Counted from the stretch's first letter, positions 25,495 through 34,864 are shown. The stretch is 64,000 bases of DNA from Aggregatilinea lenta (GCF_003569045.1 NZ_BFCB01000001.1:341189-405188), one strand, 5' to 3'. The notes: a model not told the origin generated them from the sequence alone. Numbers and translations: made by a program.

Positions 25495-26145
25495 ATGTCA
25501 ACGGTTGCAGTCGAGGTCGCACGGGCGCTGATCGAGATCGGCGCAGTGGGCTTCTCGCCCGACAAGCCGATCACGTTCAAGTCCGGCATTCTGTCGCCCG
25601 TGTACGTGGACAACCGGCGGCTTCCCTACTGGCCCGCCCAGTGGCAGACCGTCATCCAGGGATTCCGCAAAGCCGTCAACGACCAGCAGATCGCCTTCGA
25701 CGTGATCGCGGGCATCGAGACGGCGGGCATTCCGCACAGCGCGGCCCTGGCCTACTCGCTCGAACGGCCTTCCGTGTTCGTGCGCAAGCAGGCCAAGGAT
25801 CACGGCACGCGCAGCCGCATTGAAGGCGGCGACGTGACCGGCAAGCGCGTGCTGCTGGTCGAGGATCTGGTCACGACGGGCGGCAGCAGCCTGTCCGGCG
25901 TGGAGGCGCTGCGCGACGACGGCGCGGTGGTCGAGAACTGCCTGGCGATCATCAGCTACGGCTTCACGGAAGCGGCGGAAGCGTTCGAGGCGGCGCACGT
26001 CACGCTGCACACGCTGACCGCTTTCGACGTCGTGCTGGATCAGGCCCTGGAAATGGGACGTTTCGGCGGACGCGAGCACGAGATCATCGCCGACTGGCTG
26101 CGCGACCCGCACGGCTGGGCAGACCGGCAGGAGGTGGCTGAATGA
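25495..26145 (+). CDS. pyrE: Orotate phosphoribosyltransferase
   Basis: PyrE transfers PRPP to orotate to make OMP. The 216-residue protein has TFKSGILSPVYVDNR (orotate loop), a flexible catalytic loop with RKQAKDHGTRSRIEGG and the PRPP motif VLLVEDLVTTGGSS. GGAGG lies four bases before the ATG. Its stop overlaps the pyrF start. Confidence 0.96.
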   Translation: MSTVAVEVARALIEIGAVGFSPDKPITFKSGILSPVYVDNRRLPYWPAQWQTVIQGFRKAVNDQQIAFDVIAGIETAGIPHSAALAYSLERPSVFVRKQAKDHGTRSRIEGGDVTGKRVLLVEDLVTTGGSSLSGVEALRDDGAVVENCLAIISYGFTEAAEAFEAAHVTLHTLTAFDVVLDQALEMGRFGGREHEIIADWLRDPHGWADRQEVAE

Positions 26146-26930
26146 ATGCGATCGACAAATTCAACGCCCGCGCGGACGCGATCAACTCGCTGCTGTGCGT
26201 TGGGCTGGACAGCACACTGGACAAGCTCCCGGCGCAGTTTGGGGGCAATCAGGCTGCGTTCAACCGTTGGATCATCGAGCAGACGCATCCGTATGCGGCG
26301 GCCTACAAACCCAACATGGCCTTTTACGAGGCGCGCGGCGAGCAGGGCTGGCGCGCGCTGCGCGAGACGATGGTATTCCTGCGCGCCGAGCATCCCGACA
26401 TCCTGACCATCTGTGACGCCAAGCGCGCGGACATCGGCTCGACCAACGCGGGCTACGTGCAGGCCATCTTCGACGACCTGGGCTTCGACGCCGTGACGCT
26501 GCACCCGTACCTGGGGCGCGAGGCACTTGCGCCGTTTTTGGAGCGTGCGGACAAGGGCTGCATCGTGCTGTGCCGCACCTCGAACCCCGGCGCGGGCGAA
26601 TTGCAGGATCGCGCCATCGACGGCAGGCCGCTGTGGCAGGTGGTCGCGGAGACGGTGCGCGACGGCTGGAACGCGAACGGCAACTGCATGCTGGTGGTGG
26701 GCGCGACGTATCCCGACGAACTGCGGCAGGTGCGCGCATTGGTGGGCGAGATGACGCTGCTGGTGCCGGGCATCGGCGCGCAGGGCGGCGACGCAGAAGC
26801 GACCGTTACGGCGGGGCTGAACGCGGCGGGCAAGGGCATCATCGTCAACAGCTCGCGCGGGATCATCTTCGCGGACGATCCGGCGGCGGAATCCCGCGCC
26901 CTGCGCGACGCGATCAATGCCTATCGTTAA
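26142..26930 (+). CDS. pyrF: Orotidine 5'-phosphate decarboxylase
   Basis: PyrF decarboxylates OMP to UMP, the last step before PyrH. The 262-residue protein is of the longer subfamily 2 type: LCVGLDSTLDKLP at the N-terminus, KPNMAFYEARGEQGW, the catalytic DAKRADIGSTN near residue 90 and VPGIGAQGGD for phosphate binding. ATGA overlap with pyrE. It closes the pyrB-C-D-E-F series; carAB and pyrK are not in the window. Confidence 0.96.
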   Translation: MNAIDKFNARADAINSLLCVGLDSTLDKLPAQFGGNQAAFNRWIIEQTHPYAAAYKPNMAFYEARGEQGWRALRETMVFLRAEHPDILTICDAKRADIGSTNAGYVQAIFDDLGFDAVTLHPYLGREALAPFLERADKGCIVLCRTSNPGAGELQDRAIDGRPLWQVVAETVRDGWNANGNCMLVVGATYPDELRQVRALVGEMTLLVPGIGAQGGDAEATVTAGLNAAGKGIIVNSSRGIIFADDPAAESRALRDAINAYR

Positions 26931-26965
26931 CACACCCTTTGAACGACGGTAGGGCAAAACAATTC

Positions 26966-27035
26966 GCCTCACCCCCGTCGATGATGCTCACAGGCCCCTC
27001 TCTCCAATCGGATTGAAGAGGGGGCCGGGGGCGAT
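26966..27035. repeat. Family B repeat after pyrF
   Basis: CCTCACCCCCG at 26967, an interrupted CCCCTCTCTCCAATC arm and a GATTGAAGAGGGGGCCGGGG arm near 27013-27030. The copy carries an insertion relative to other members. The rest of 26931-27264 holds no gene I can support. Confidence 0.75.
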
Positions 27036-27264
27036 GTATGCAGCGTACATTCCCAACCGTACCCAGCCCGACAACCGGCTAACGCAGCGCCGCGCGCTAT
27101 TTGAAATTCACCCGGCGGTGTGGTATCACTGTGGGACACAGTGGCCCGCCGACCCCTCACGCCAGACTCCGGTTGGAGCAGGGCTGCCGCTCGACCGATG
27201 TCCAACCAAAAGTGTTGGCTAACTGCTGATTGTTGAAGCGTTTTTAGGAGATAATGAGGCCGGT

Positions 27265-27570
27265 ATGGCTAAGAAGACGACTCGCCGCCCTAATTTGCCG
27301 CAAGAAACCCTCGCCCGCGCTCGCCAGGAAATGTACGGCGCTGCCGCCGACGAGGCCGCGCCCGCCCCGGCTCCCGCCGAGGCACAGCCCTCGGCGTCCC
27401 CGGTTGTCCAGCGGCCCCGCCGCACAACCGGTGTGCCCTCGAAGTCCGCGCACCCGCGCCCGGTGGATTTGCGCCAGGAATATGCGTATGTGGTCCATGA
27501 CCTGCAAACGATGGCCCTGCTCGCGGTGACGCTGATGTTCGTGCTGGTCCTGCTGTCGTTCTTCATCTAG
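27265..27570 (+). CDS. Small tail-anchored membrane protein
   Basis: The 101-residue protein has a basic N-terminus (MAKKTTRRPNLPQETLARAR), a 30-residue Ala/Pro-rich linker and a single hydrophobic segment at the extreme C-terminus (ALLAVTLMFVLVLLSFFI), so it should be tail-anchored with a cytoplasmic N-terminus. GAGG lies five bases before the ATG. A terminator follows. Function unknown; size and topology recall small translocase or assembly subunits, but no motif confirms that. Confidence 0.7.
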   Translation: MAKKTTRRPNLPQETLARARQEMYGAAADEAAPAPAPAEAQPSASPVVQRPRRTTGVPSKSAHPRPVDLRQEYAYVVHDLQTMALLAVTLMFVLVLLSFFI

Positions 27571-27601
27571 TCCAGACAGCAGTCCCTTACCGCGTAAATC
27601 G

Positions 27602-27633
27602 ACGAGGCGAGCCGGGTGCTCGTCTCGTTTTTT
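27602..27633 (+). terminator. Intrinsic terminator of the tail-anchored protein gene
   Basis: ACGAGGCGAGC (27602-27612) pairs with 27618-27628 (one G-T pair), followed by six T. Its end overlaps the stop of the convergent kinase gene. Confidence 0.85.
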
Positions 27634-29506
27634 ATCGAGCGGGGCCGTTGGTGCGGCGCGGATCGTTCTCCTGCTGGCTTTGCAGGGTGAGCGGCAGCGG
27701 CACGATGTCGTCGCCGAGCGCGCCGGGTGCGCGGTCCGACTGCGTGGGGATGAGGATCGTGATCTTCGTGCCCTGGGCGGGCGCGCTCTCGATGCGCAGC
27801 GTGCCCTCGATCAGCTCGGCGCGCTCGCGCATGTTGACCATGCCCAGGCTGCCGCGCTGGTCGTAATTCGCGTCCACCGCGCCCAGGTCGAAGCCCACGC
27901 CATCGTCTTCCACCTCGACCACGATCACCGTGTCCTGGCGATAGATCCGCACCCAGATGTGCTCGGCCTGGGCGTGCTTGCGCGCGTTGTTGATCGCCTC
28001 TTCCACGATGTAGAACAGCACGCCCTGCCCGTGCCCGTCCATGCTGTCCTCGACGTGGAGCTGGCCCTCCAGCATCACGTTCATGTCGAAGGTATCGCGC
28101 ATCTTCTCGACGAGCTGCCCCAGCGCAGCCAGCAGCCCCTGCGTTTCCAGCACGAGCGGACGCATGGTGAACAGCATGTGCCGGATTTCTTTGGTCGTGC
28201 GGCGCGCCAGCTCCTCGACCTTCCACAGCTCCTCGACGGCCTGCTGCGGCTGGCGCTCGATCAGGCGGCGGATGTAGTTCACGCGCATGGCGATGGCCGC
28301 GACGCTCTGCGTGGGGCCGTCGTGCAGGTCGCGCGAGAGCTTCTTGCGCGTATCTTCCTCGATATCGACGATGCGCTCTTTTTCGGCCAGCAGATTCTGG
28401 TAGAGCACGGCGTTTTGCAGCGCGATGGTGACCTGCGTGCCGATGGCGTTGAGCAGCTCGACGTGCTCGTCGGAAAACGCGCCCGGCTCGTCACTGCCGA
28501 AGATCAGCACGCCATAATTCTGGAACCCGGCGCGCAGCGGGATCGCTAGCACCGACCTGGCATTCTGGAACGCGACGAAGTAGTGCAGCTCCGGGTCGTG
28601 GCTGATATCGCCCGCGAACACCGGCTCCGCCTGCTTGAGCGCCAGCCCCAGCACGCCCTGACGGCCCGGCACGTTCACGACCTGATCCGCACGGGTCAGC
28701 CCGCGCGAGCTGAGCACCCGCAGGTGGTTGTCCTCGCCCTGGAACAGCAGCGCCGCGCTGACGATGCGCGCGCCGTCGCCACCCAACCCGCTGAGGCCGA
28801 GCGTGCCGATGTTCTGCGCGGCGTCCAGCACGTGCTGGTAATCGAGCGTCGCGCTGAGCGTGCTGGCCATCTCGTAGATCGCGTGGGCGCGCTCGCGGGC
28901 GATGCGCAGCTGCGCCGATTCGGCCTCGCGTTGAGTCAGACCGCTGCGCCGCGACATGCCCCATCCGCCGGGCCGCAGCGCCACCCCCAGAACGCCGAAC
29001 ACCGCCAGCAGCAGCAGGCTCAGCCCGGTGTTGATCACGGCGTCGTCCGGCGCGTCGAGCGCAGCGGGGCCGCCCAGCATCAGCACGCTGCCCGCCAGCA
29101 GCAGCACGAGGCAGATGCTGGCCCCCATCCAGCCGAAGCGGATCGCGGCGGGCAGCACGGCCAGCGTCCCGAAGACCAGCAGCGACAGCGGCGCGCTTTC
29201 GTAGGCCCAGGCGAACAGAATCGCCAGGGTCGTATCGGCCAGCAGCGAGAGCAGGCCCAGCAGAATGTCCGTCACGGAGGAGAAGTAGATCAGGGTCGCC
29301 AGACCGCCGTTCGCCAACGCGGCGATGCCCAACACCAGCGGGAGCCGGTGCGTACCGGCGGCAGCGCCGTCCAGATGTGATTCACCTGCCAGCAGCAGCG
29401 CGGCGCTCAAAATGAACAGCCACCGCAGCCAGAAGAGGGCCTTGTCGAGCCGATGTGTGGAAGGTGTGGAAGCTCGCGGATCCAAGGGAGGTCCCGGTAT
29501 AAACAA
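27632..29506 (-). CDS. NarL-type sensor histidine kinase with GAF domain
   Basis: The protein has five or six hydrophobic segments in residues 22-185, a GAF domain about 215-385 (LDYQHVLDAAQNIG through GTQVTIALQNAVLYQ), a HisKA_3 dimerisation domain with the phosphoacceptor His in SRDLHDGPTQSVAAIAMR near 397, and a HATPase with EEAINNARKHAQA and DDGVGFD. It should phosphorylate a NarL/LuxR-type regulator, none of which is adjacent. The reading frame begins with a TTG that lies in the T-run of the tRNA-Val terminator, so the true start is unsettled; TTG at 29485 is another option. Confidence 0.88.
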   Translation of the reverse strand: MFIPGPPLDPRASTPSTHRLDKALFWLRWLFILSAALLLAGESHLDGAAAGTHRLPLVLGIAALANGGLATLIYFSSVTDILLGLLSLLADTTLAILFAWAYESAPLSLLVFGTLAVLPAAIRFGWMGASICLVLLLAGSVLMLGGPAALDAPDDAVINTGLSLLLLAVFGVLGVALRPGGWGMSRRSGLTQREAESAQLRIARERAHAIYEMASTLSATLDYQHVLDAAQNIGTLGLSGLGGDGARIVSAALLFQGEDNHLRVLSSRGLTRADQVVNVPGRQGVLGLALKQAEPVFAGDISHDPELHYFVAFQNARSVLAIPLRAGFQNYGVLIFGSDEPGAFSDEHVELLNAIGTQVTIALQNAVLYQNLLAEKERIVDIEEDTRKKLSRDLHDGPTQSVAAIAMRVNYIRRLIERQPQQAVEELWKVEELARRTTKEIRHMLFTMRPLVLETQGLLAALGQLVEKMRDTFDMNVMLEGQLHVEDSMDGHGQGVLFYIVEEAINNARKHAQAEHIWVRIYRQDTVIVVEVEDDGVGFDLGAVDANYDQRGSLGMVNMRERAELIEGTLRIESAPAQGTKITILIPTQSDRAPGALGDDIVPLPLTLQSQQENDPRRTNGPAR

Positions 29507-29540
29507 AATGCCGCAACGGTTACTGTGCTAACCTGCGGCA
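29501..29540 (-). terminator. Terminator of tRNA-Val
   Basis: On the minus strand TGCCGCA (29534-29540) pairs with TGCGGCA (29509-29515), with an inner GGTTA/TAACC stem, then TTTTGTTT. Confidence 0.8.
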
Positions 29541-29554
29541 TCTTTATTTCACTG

Positions 29555-29628
<74 letters not shown>

Positions 29629-29787
29629 AAGATGCTCCGCATTATAGCATCGATAGAATCGGCTGACAAGAGCGGTTTCGCAGCAGGATCGCTCAGGTGA
29701 CACAGCTTCATTGTAGCATGAAATGAGCCGTCTCCCCAGGCGCACAGTCCCGGCAAACAACGCGCGGCACGCGGGTGTGTGCCGGGA

Positions 29788-31068
29788 CTATTTGTCTGTT
29801 TTGGTATGGCCGGGCGCGTTTTCGCTGTTGCCCGGCCCGTCATCCTGCTGCCCCGGCGCGTTCTCGCTGTTGCCGGGGCCATCCACCTGTTGGCCGGGCG
29901 CGTTCTCGCTGTTGCCCGGCCCGTCATCCTGCTGCCCCGGCGCGTTCTCGCTGTTACCCGGTCCATTATCCTGCTGCCCCGGTGCGTTTTCGCTGTTACC
30001 GGGGGCGCCTCCTTGCTGGCCGGACGCGTTTTCGCTGTTGCCCGGCGTCACGGTGGGATAGCGATGCGGCTGCGGGACCATCGTCGGCATGCGGGTGGCC
30101 GCTGGCTCCGGCAGAATCGAGTCGGACGGGGGACGCCGGGTCGGGGTGACGCTGCGCCGCGTGGCGGTGGGCGTCAGGGTGAGGGTGGCCGTCGATGTCG
30201 CCGTGACGGTGGCCGTTTCCGTGGCCGTGGGCGTCACCGAGGGGGTTGTGGTCGCGGTGGGCGTCGGCGTGAAGGACGCCGTCGCCGTCCGGGCCGGTGC
30301 TTCGGTCGGTTCCCTGGTTACCTCTTCGGTCGCAACCGCGTCGAGGATCAGCGGCGTGCCGTCGCCATACAACTCGTGCAGCACGGTGCTGTCGCCGGTC
30401 ACGGTTTGCAGCCGCGTCTGCACTTCGACCGAAGCGGACGGAATCGCCTGCGTAGCCAGCGCGGCCTGCTGCGCGGCAATGGTATCGATCCGGGGGCCAA
30501 GCTGCGCAGAGTCACCGTGCCCGGCGTCCAGCAGACGTCCAGCGGCCCAGAGCTGATCAGAGGCTTCTTCCAGCGCGCGGGGGTAGACGTCGCCGCGTCC
30601 CAACAGCGCGCCAAATTCGCTCACGCGGCGGTCGGCCAGCTCGATACGCAGCGCGGCCTCGTCGTTGGTTCCTACCAGGGCCAGGCGTCCGCTTTCGATC
30701 GCGCGTTTGACCGGATAGAGCGTGTCGCCGGGCAGGCTGCTGGTGGATGCCTGCGCCGCTCCGACCACGGCGAAAATGAAGATTACCAGACACGCCGCCA
30801 CGGCCAGACGCAGCACACGCAGCACCGAGTGCCGGGACGCGGGCGCGTCCGACACGGGCATCGTTACGTGCAGGCGCGCCTGAATGCGCGCCTCGATGCG
30901 GTTCACCGCTTCGGCGTCCAGCGCAGGCAGGGGCAGCTCTGCCAACTGGCGGGCCGCATCCACCAGCGGATCGTCGCCGTTTTCATACACAGCGCGTGTA
31001 TGGGGTGGCAGCGCACGATCCAGCCGATCCATCAAGTCGCGCGCTTCGTCGGAGCGATCCGGGGTCAT
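29788..31068 (-). CDS. DUF5667 membrane protein, putative anti-sigma factor, with GNSENAPG tail
   Basis: The 426-residue protein is coupled (ATGA overlap) to an ECF sigma gene. Residues 1-70 are cytoplasmic and helical, one membrane segment lies at about 88-108 (LRLAVAACLVIFIFAVVGA), then a DUF5667-type region with SSLPGDTLYPVKRAIESGRLAL, followed by a Thr/Pro-rich stretch (about 260-330) and seven C-terminal repeats of a 14-residue unit based on [14 protein letters not shown]. By context it is the anti-sigma partner. The tail recurs in the secreted protein encoded upstream at 31759. Confidence 0.8.
   Translation of the reverse strand: MTPDRSDEARDLMDRLDRALPPHTRAVYENGDDPLVDAARQLAELPLPALDAEAVNRIEARIQARLHVTMPVSDAPASRHSVLRVLRLAVAACLVIFIFAVVGAAQASTSSLPGDTLYPVKRAIESGRLALVGTNDEAALRIELADRRVSEFGALLGRGDVYPRALEEASDQLWAAGRLLDAGHGDSAQLGPRIDTIAAQQAALATQAIPSASVEVQTRLQTVTGDSTVLHELYGDGTPLILDAVATEEVTREPTEAPARTATASFTPTPTATTTPSVTPTATETATVTATSTATLTLTPTATRRSVTPTRRPPSDSILPEPAATRMPTMVPQPHRYPTVTPGNSENASGQQGGAPGNSENAPGQQDNGPGNSENAPGQQDDGPGNSENAPGQQVDGPGNSENAPGQQDDGPGNSENAPGHTKTDK
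29815..30050. repeat. 42-bp coding tandem repeats (GNSENAPG units)
   Basis: The 3' end of the DUF5667 gene consists of about six 42-base units differing by a few bases. All keep frame and encode [11 protein letters not shown] with a variable three-residue spacer. Confidence 0.85.
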
Positions 31069-31640
31069 TCTGACGTCCCTCGAAGATAATACCGGCCAGT
31101 CTTTCTGATCCCGAGCAGGGATGCCAGCCGTTTCAGGGCGCGATGCTGCGCCGTGGCAGTCGCCTCAACACTCTTATTCACAATCAGTGCGACTTCCTCA
31201 TGGCTCATGCGCTCCACGAAGCGCAAAATCAGAATCGTCTGCTGCTCGTCGCTTAACTGCTGAAGCGCCGCCCGCAGCTCCTGGAAGGTTTCGTCCTGCT
31301 GAACCGTCTGTTCGGGCAGGAGCGCGCCATCGGCGTGCAAGTCGTCCAGGGGTTCGAGCGCAGCCCGGCGGTGCCGCCGGTAATAGTCGGCCACGCGTGC
31401 CGCCGCGATACGATACAGCCAGGCTTCAAACGGCGCGCCCGTCACCCGGTAAGCAGGCAGGCTCTCCACCACGCGCAAAAACACCTCCGAGGTCAAATCC
31501 TCAACGATTTGACCATCGGGCACCCGGTAGCCGATGTAGCGCGCAATCGCTTGCACATAACGCTGGTACAAGATCGATATCGCGCCAGCGTCGCCACGTT
31601 GTGCACGCGCGATCAAAATGTCGTCGGGCGTTTCTGCCAT
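31065..31640 (-). CDS. ECF-subfamily RNA polymerase sigma factor
   Basis: The 191-residue protein has region 2 (AISILYQRYVQAIARYIGYRV, then DLTSEVFLRVVESLPAYR) and region 4 (LQQLSDEQQTILILRFVERMSHEEVALIVNKSVEATATAQHRALKRLA), with AWLYRIAAARVADYYRRHRR between. It directs polymerase to a stress or envelope regulon. The stop overlaps the start of the DUF5667 gene by four bases, as in sigma/anti-sigma pairs. RBS is weak. Confidence 0.95.
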   Translation of the reverse strand: MAETPDDILIARAQRGDAGAISILYQRYVQAIARYIGYRVPDGQIVEDLTSEVFLRVVESLPAYRVTGAPFEAWLYRIAAARVADYYRRHRRAALEPLDDLHADGALLPEQTVQQDETFQELRAALQQLSDEQQTILILRFVERMSHEEVALIVNKSVEATATAQHRALKRLASLLGIRKTGRYYLRGTSE

Positions 31641-31706
31641 AAAGATTAGTCACACATGAATACGCCATCCCTGCACCCTAAGAATATAAGCATGAGCCAC
31701 GGGATA

Positions 31707-31742
31707 AGCGAACGGGGCGAGCGTCGGCCCGCTCCGTTCGCT
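31707..31742 (-). terminator. Hairpin between the TSP3-repeat gene and the sigma gene
   Basis: AGCGAACGG (31707-31715) pairs perfectly with CCGTTCGCT (31734-31742). There is no T-run on the minus strand, so it may slow decay of the upstream message or terminate weakly. Confidence 0.5.
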
Positions 31743-31758
31743 GGGGGATCAACCGCTA

Positions 31759-33306
31759 CTACTTTTTGCCGCCCCCCTTGCCGTCATCCTTCTTCTGCTG
31801 GCCAGGCGCGTTTCCACTGTTGCCGGGTGAACCACCGTCATCCTTCTTCTGCTGACCGGGCGCGTTTTCACTATTGCCCGGTCCGTCGTCGTCGTCCTTC
31901 TTCTGCTGGCCGGGTGCGTTTTCGCTGTTGCCCGGTCCGTCTTCACCAGCCTGCATCTGCTGCTGGTCTTGCTGCTGATCCTGTTCCTGAACCGTCATTT
32001 GTTCCTGGGTTTCGGACGGATCATCCAGCATGTCGTCGTCGTACTCGTCGTCCGTGCCCCACTTGTCGGCGTGCTTCTGGGCCGAGATCACGCGGCCCGG
32101 TGCGAGGCTGCTTGGCTGGACGTCGTACTCCTGCACGATCTGTCCCCAGCCCAGGCCGCCTGCCTTTTCGGCCAGCAGGTCGTCCGGCGTGGTGCCGTCC
32201 GTCTGCTCCGCAATCAGCAGCGCGCGGGCGATCTCGCCGAAGCCGAAGCCTTCGCAGTGCCAGTCCATTACCTGGCCGTAGTCCAGGTCGAACTCAGCCG
32301 CCAGTACAGATGCTACCGGGTGACCAGGACGGTCGCAGACGTACTCCACCGGCTCCTCAGTTGCCACCGGCGGTTCTTCGGTGGCGACCGGCGGCTCCTC
32401 GGTGCCCACAGGGCCGGGCGTCTCGTCGCACACATCGCCGATGCCGTCCGCGTCTGTGTCCATCTGGTCAGCGTTCGCGACGAACGGGCAGTTGTCAACC
32501 GCGTCCATCACGCCGTCCGCGTCCGTATCGAGCAGGTCAGGGTCGCACACATCGCCGACGCCGTCGGCGTCCGTGTCTGCCTGATCCGCGTTCGCGACCA
32601 GCGGGCAGTTGTCGAGCGTATCCACGACACCATCCGCGTCCGTGTCGAGCAGGTCAGGGTCGCAGATGTCACCGACGCCGTCGGCGTCCGTGTCTGCCTG
32701 ATCCGCGTTCGCCACGAACGGACAGTTGTCAACCGCGTCCATCACGCCGTCCGCGTCCGTGTCGATCAGATCGGGATCGCAGGCATCGCCGATGCCATCG
32801 GCATCCGTATCAAGCTGGTCAGCGTTCGCGACGAACGGGCAGTTGTCAACCGCGTCCATCACGCCGTCCGCGTCCGTGTCGATCAGATCGGGATCGCAGG
32901 CATCCCCAACACCATCCCCATCCGTATCGGTCTGGTCGGGATTGGCGACGTCAGGACAGTTGTCGGTGTCGTCCGCGACCTCGTCCCCGTCGAGATCCAC
33001 GCCCAGCACCAGCAGCGTCGCATTGAGTGTCGAATCCTCTTCCAGGGTGCCGGTAATCGTCACAACCTGGCCCAACGTCAGCGTCGTCGGATCGAACGCC
33101 CCGTTAACGTTGACCTCATAGCCATCCACCACGATCGTGTCGAGGCTGATCGACTCGACGGTGCCGGTGATGCGGATGGTCACGTCGATGGGCGTGTCAT
33201 CCTGCGCGGACGCGGGGCTTACGAGGACGGACGGCGTGACAGCAAAGCCTGCCACCAGCAGCACGGCAACCGCGATTCCAATACCTAAACGCTTCAGATT
33301 TCCCAT
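31759..33306 (-). CDS. Secreted thrombospondin type 3 repeat protein with GNSENAPG tail
   Basis: The 515-residue protein has a signal peptide (cut after PASA near 34), a DUF5666-like domain of about 70 residues ([21 protein letters not shown]) and then five TSP3-type calcium-binding repeats of 36 residues, each with DTDADGVGD and [11 protein letters not shown]. After a TEEPPVA linker comes a helical domain with [17 protein letters not shown] and [13 protein letters not shown], then a Gln-rich piece and three [16 protein letters not shown] units. It is likely a calcium-dependent surface or matrix protein. The tail links it to the neighbouring DUF5667 protein. Confidence 0.85.
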   Translation of the reverse strand: MGNLKRLGIGIAVAVLLVAGFAVTPSVLVSPASAQDDTPIDVTIRITGTVESISLDTIVVDGYEVNVNGAFDPTTLTLGQVVTITGTLEEDSTLNATLLVLGVDLDGDEVADDTDNCPDVANPDQTDTDGDGVGDACDPDLIDTDADGVMDAVDNCPFVANADQLDTDADGIGDACDPDLIDTDADGVMDAVDNCPFVANADQADTDADGVGDICDPDLLDTDADGVVDTLDNCPLVANADQADTDADGVGDVCDPDLLDTDADGVMDAVDNCPFVANADQMDTDADGIGDVCDETPGPVGTEEPPVATEEPPVATEEPVEYVCDRPGHPVASVLAAEFDLDYGQVMDWHCEGFGFGEIARALLIAEQTDGTTPDDLLAEKAGGLGWGQIVQEYDVQPSSLAPGRVISAQKHADKWGTDDEYDDDMLDDPSETQEQMTVQEQDQQQDQQQMQAGEDGPGNSENAPGQQKKDDDDGPGNSENAPGQQKKDDGGSPGNSGNAPGQQKKDDGKGGGKK

Positions 33307-33440
33307 AAACTGTTGCTCCTATCATCCACTAACACCTGCCTGCAATACCGTACCATTTCATAGAACCTTACAAACGCAGCATAAAGATAGGACCAGAATC
33401 CTACGCTGCCTTAATGGGAAATGAATGGGGGAGCGCATGT

Positions 33441-33479
33441 AAAAAAACAGGGGCGACGCGGTGTGCATCGTCCCTGTTA
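33441..33479 (-). terminator. Terminator of the moa operon
   Basis: On the minus strand AACAGGG-ACGATGC pairs with GCGTCG-CCCCTGTT (one mismatch, one wobble) and runs into seven T. Confidence 0.8.
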
Positions 33480-33508
33480 ATCAGGCATTCGAAGTGGGAA
33501 AAACGCGT

Positions 33509-33964
33509 CTAGCTCTCGCTGCTGTGCGCGGGTGCAGGCTGGTAATGAACCTCGCCGCTTTTGCCGCCCTTTTTCATCAGCAGGCGCGTGTAGGTTATTT
33601 CGAGCTGCTTGGTGTGCGGCTTGAGCATGTCGTACAGCGTCAGCGCAGTCAGGCTGGCGGCGGTCATCGCCTCCATCTCAACGCCGGTCGGCGCGATGGT
33701 CTTTACCAGCGCTTGCAGGCGCACGCCCTCCGGCTCGAAGAAGTAGGTGATCTGTACGTGCGTGATCGGCAGCGGGTGGCAGAACGGGATCAGGTCGGAG
33801 GTGCGCTTGGCGGCCATGATGCCCGCCGCACGGGCGATCTCCAGCGCGTCGCCTTTTTCCAGCTTGCGCTCGCGCAGCATCGTCTGGATGTCCGGCGGCA
33901 TGGTGATCATGGTTTCGGCGATCGCCTCACGCAGCGTCGCGGTCTTTTCGGTGACATCTTTCAT
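33509..33964 (-). CDS. moaC: Cyclic pyranopterin monophosphate synthase
   Basis: MoaC rearranges the MoaA product to cyclic pyranopterin monophosphate, the first stable molybdopterin precursor. The 151-residue protein has GIMAAKRTSDLIPFCHPLPITHVQ and the EMEAMTAASLTALTLYDMLK segment with the catalytic Lys. It is the last gene of the moa run and overlaps moaE by four bases. Confidence 0.97.
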   Translation of the reverse strand: MKDVTEKTATLREAIAETMITMPPDIQTMLRERKLEKGDALEIARAAGIMAAKRTSDLIPFCHPLPITHVQITYFFEPEGVRLQALVKTIAPTGVEMEAMTAASLTALTLYDMLKPHTKQLEITYTRLLMKKGGKSGEVHYQPAPAHSSES

Positions 33965-34404
33965 GATTTCGCTTCGTCCTTCCGGCGCAGCGGCACGCCG
34001 TCGAGATAGCGGCTCTCGCCGTCAATATAATGTTCTTCTTTCCAGATCGGCACGCGCTGTTTTAGCTCATCGATGGCGTAGCGTGACGCGTCGTAGGCCG
34101 GGGCACGATGTCCGCCGCGCACGACGATGATCACGCTCGCCTCGCCCAGCTTCAGCGCCCCGATGCGGTGAAGGATGCGGCAGACGCGCACGTCGAATTT
34201 CGCCACCACTTCGGCTTCCAGGTCGGCCAGCGTCTTTTCGGCCAGGCTGACGTGCGCTTCGTAGGTCATGCCGTCCACGGGCCGCCCGTCATTCTCGTTG
34301 CGCACTGTGCCAATGAACACGATCAGCGCGCCGCTGGCGTCATCTTCCGTTTCCAGCAGCAGCGGGTCGAGCAGCAGGGGATCTTCGGTGACCCAACGCC
34401 CCAT
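33961..34404 (-). CDS. moaE: Molybdopterin synthase catalytic subunit
   Basis: MoaE inserts dithiolene sulfur carried by MoaD. The 147-residue protein has GALIVFIGTVRNENDGRPVDGMTYEAH, HRIGALKLGEASVIIVVRGGHR and the catalytic Lys in VPIWKEEHY. GGAGG lies before the ATG at 34404, four bases past the moaD stop; a longer frame reaching 34485 would run through moaD and is rejected. Confidence 0.96.
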   Translation of the reverse strand: MGRWVTEDPLLLDPLLLETEDDASGALIVFIGTVRNENDGRPVDGMTYEAHVSLAEKTLADLEAEVVAKFDVRVCRILHRIGALKLGEASVIIVVRGGHRAPAYDASRYAIDELKQRVPIWKEEHYIDGESRYLDGVPLRRKDEAKS

Positions 34405-34408
34405 CACG

Positions 34409-34657
34409 TTACCCTCCACTGACCGGCGGCAGCACGCCTGCTTCGTCACCGTCGCGCAGCACGTAGTCGTCGCCGACGATCTCATCGTTCACCACGTAGG
34501 CGACCACGCCCAAGCGGGGCAGCAGCGCGGGATAGCGCTCGCCGAGCAGACCGGGCAGCTCGCGCACGGGCAGGCTGTCACCCGCCAGTTCGAGCGTCTC
34601 GGTCTTGATCCCGGCGGTCTGTTTCAGGCCGCCGTAAAATACGACTTGCAGCTTCAT
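34409..34657 (-). CDS. moaD: Molybdopterin synthase sulfur carrier subunit
   Basis: The 82-residue ubiquitin-like protein ends PPVSGG, the Gly-Gly that is adenylated and thiocarboxylated. The core reads VVFYGGLKQTAG at the start and LRDGDEAGVLPPV at the end, both typical. It directly precedes moaE. Confidence 0.94.
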   Translation of the reverse strand: MKLQVVFYGGLKQTAGIKTETLELAGDSLPVRELPGLLGERYPALLPRLGVVAYVVNDEIVGDDYVLRDGDEAGVLPPVSGG

Positions 34658-34704
34658 ACCAGCTTATCCTCGTCATCCCATTTAAGGGTGTTTCGTGTCG
34701 TCGA

Positions 34705-34850
34705 GCAGACCTCACCCCCGGCCCCTCTCCAATCAAGTCGGGGAGGGGAGACAAGCAAAATTCCCGGTGGTTTTGTAGGGCGGGTTTGCAACCCTGATTT
34801 TATGTCCGACTTGAACGCTCAAGGGCATCGATTCACCCCTACACATTGAT
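34705..34850. repeat. Repeat cluster between moaA and moaD
   Basis: 34709-34750 is family B (CCTCACCCCCGGCCCCTCTC with a GTCGGGGAGGGG arm). 34776-34850 is a degenerate family A pair starting GTAGGGCGGG and ending CACCCCTAC. No gene in 34658-34864. Confidence 0.8.
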
Positions 34851-34864
34851 ATCCGGGGCAAACC

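Noticed and set aside
29719-30061. Plus-strand Pro/Cys-rich repeat frames at 29723-30149
   Set aside because: They are the complement of the GNSENAPG coding repeats of the DUF5667 gene.
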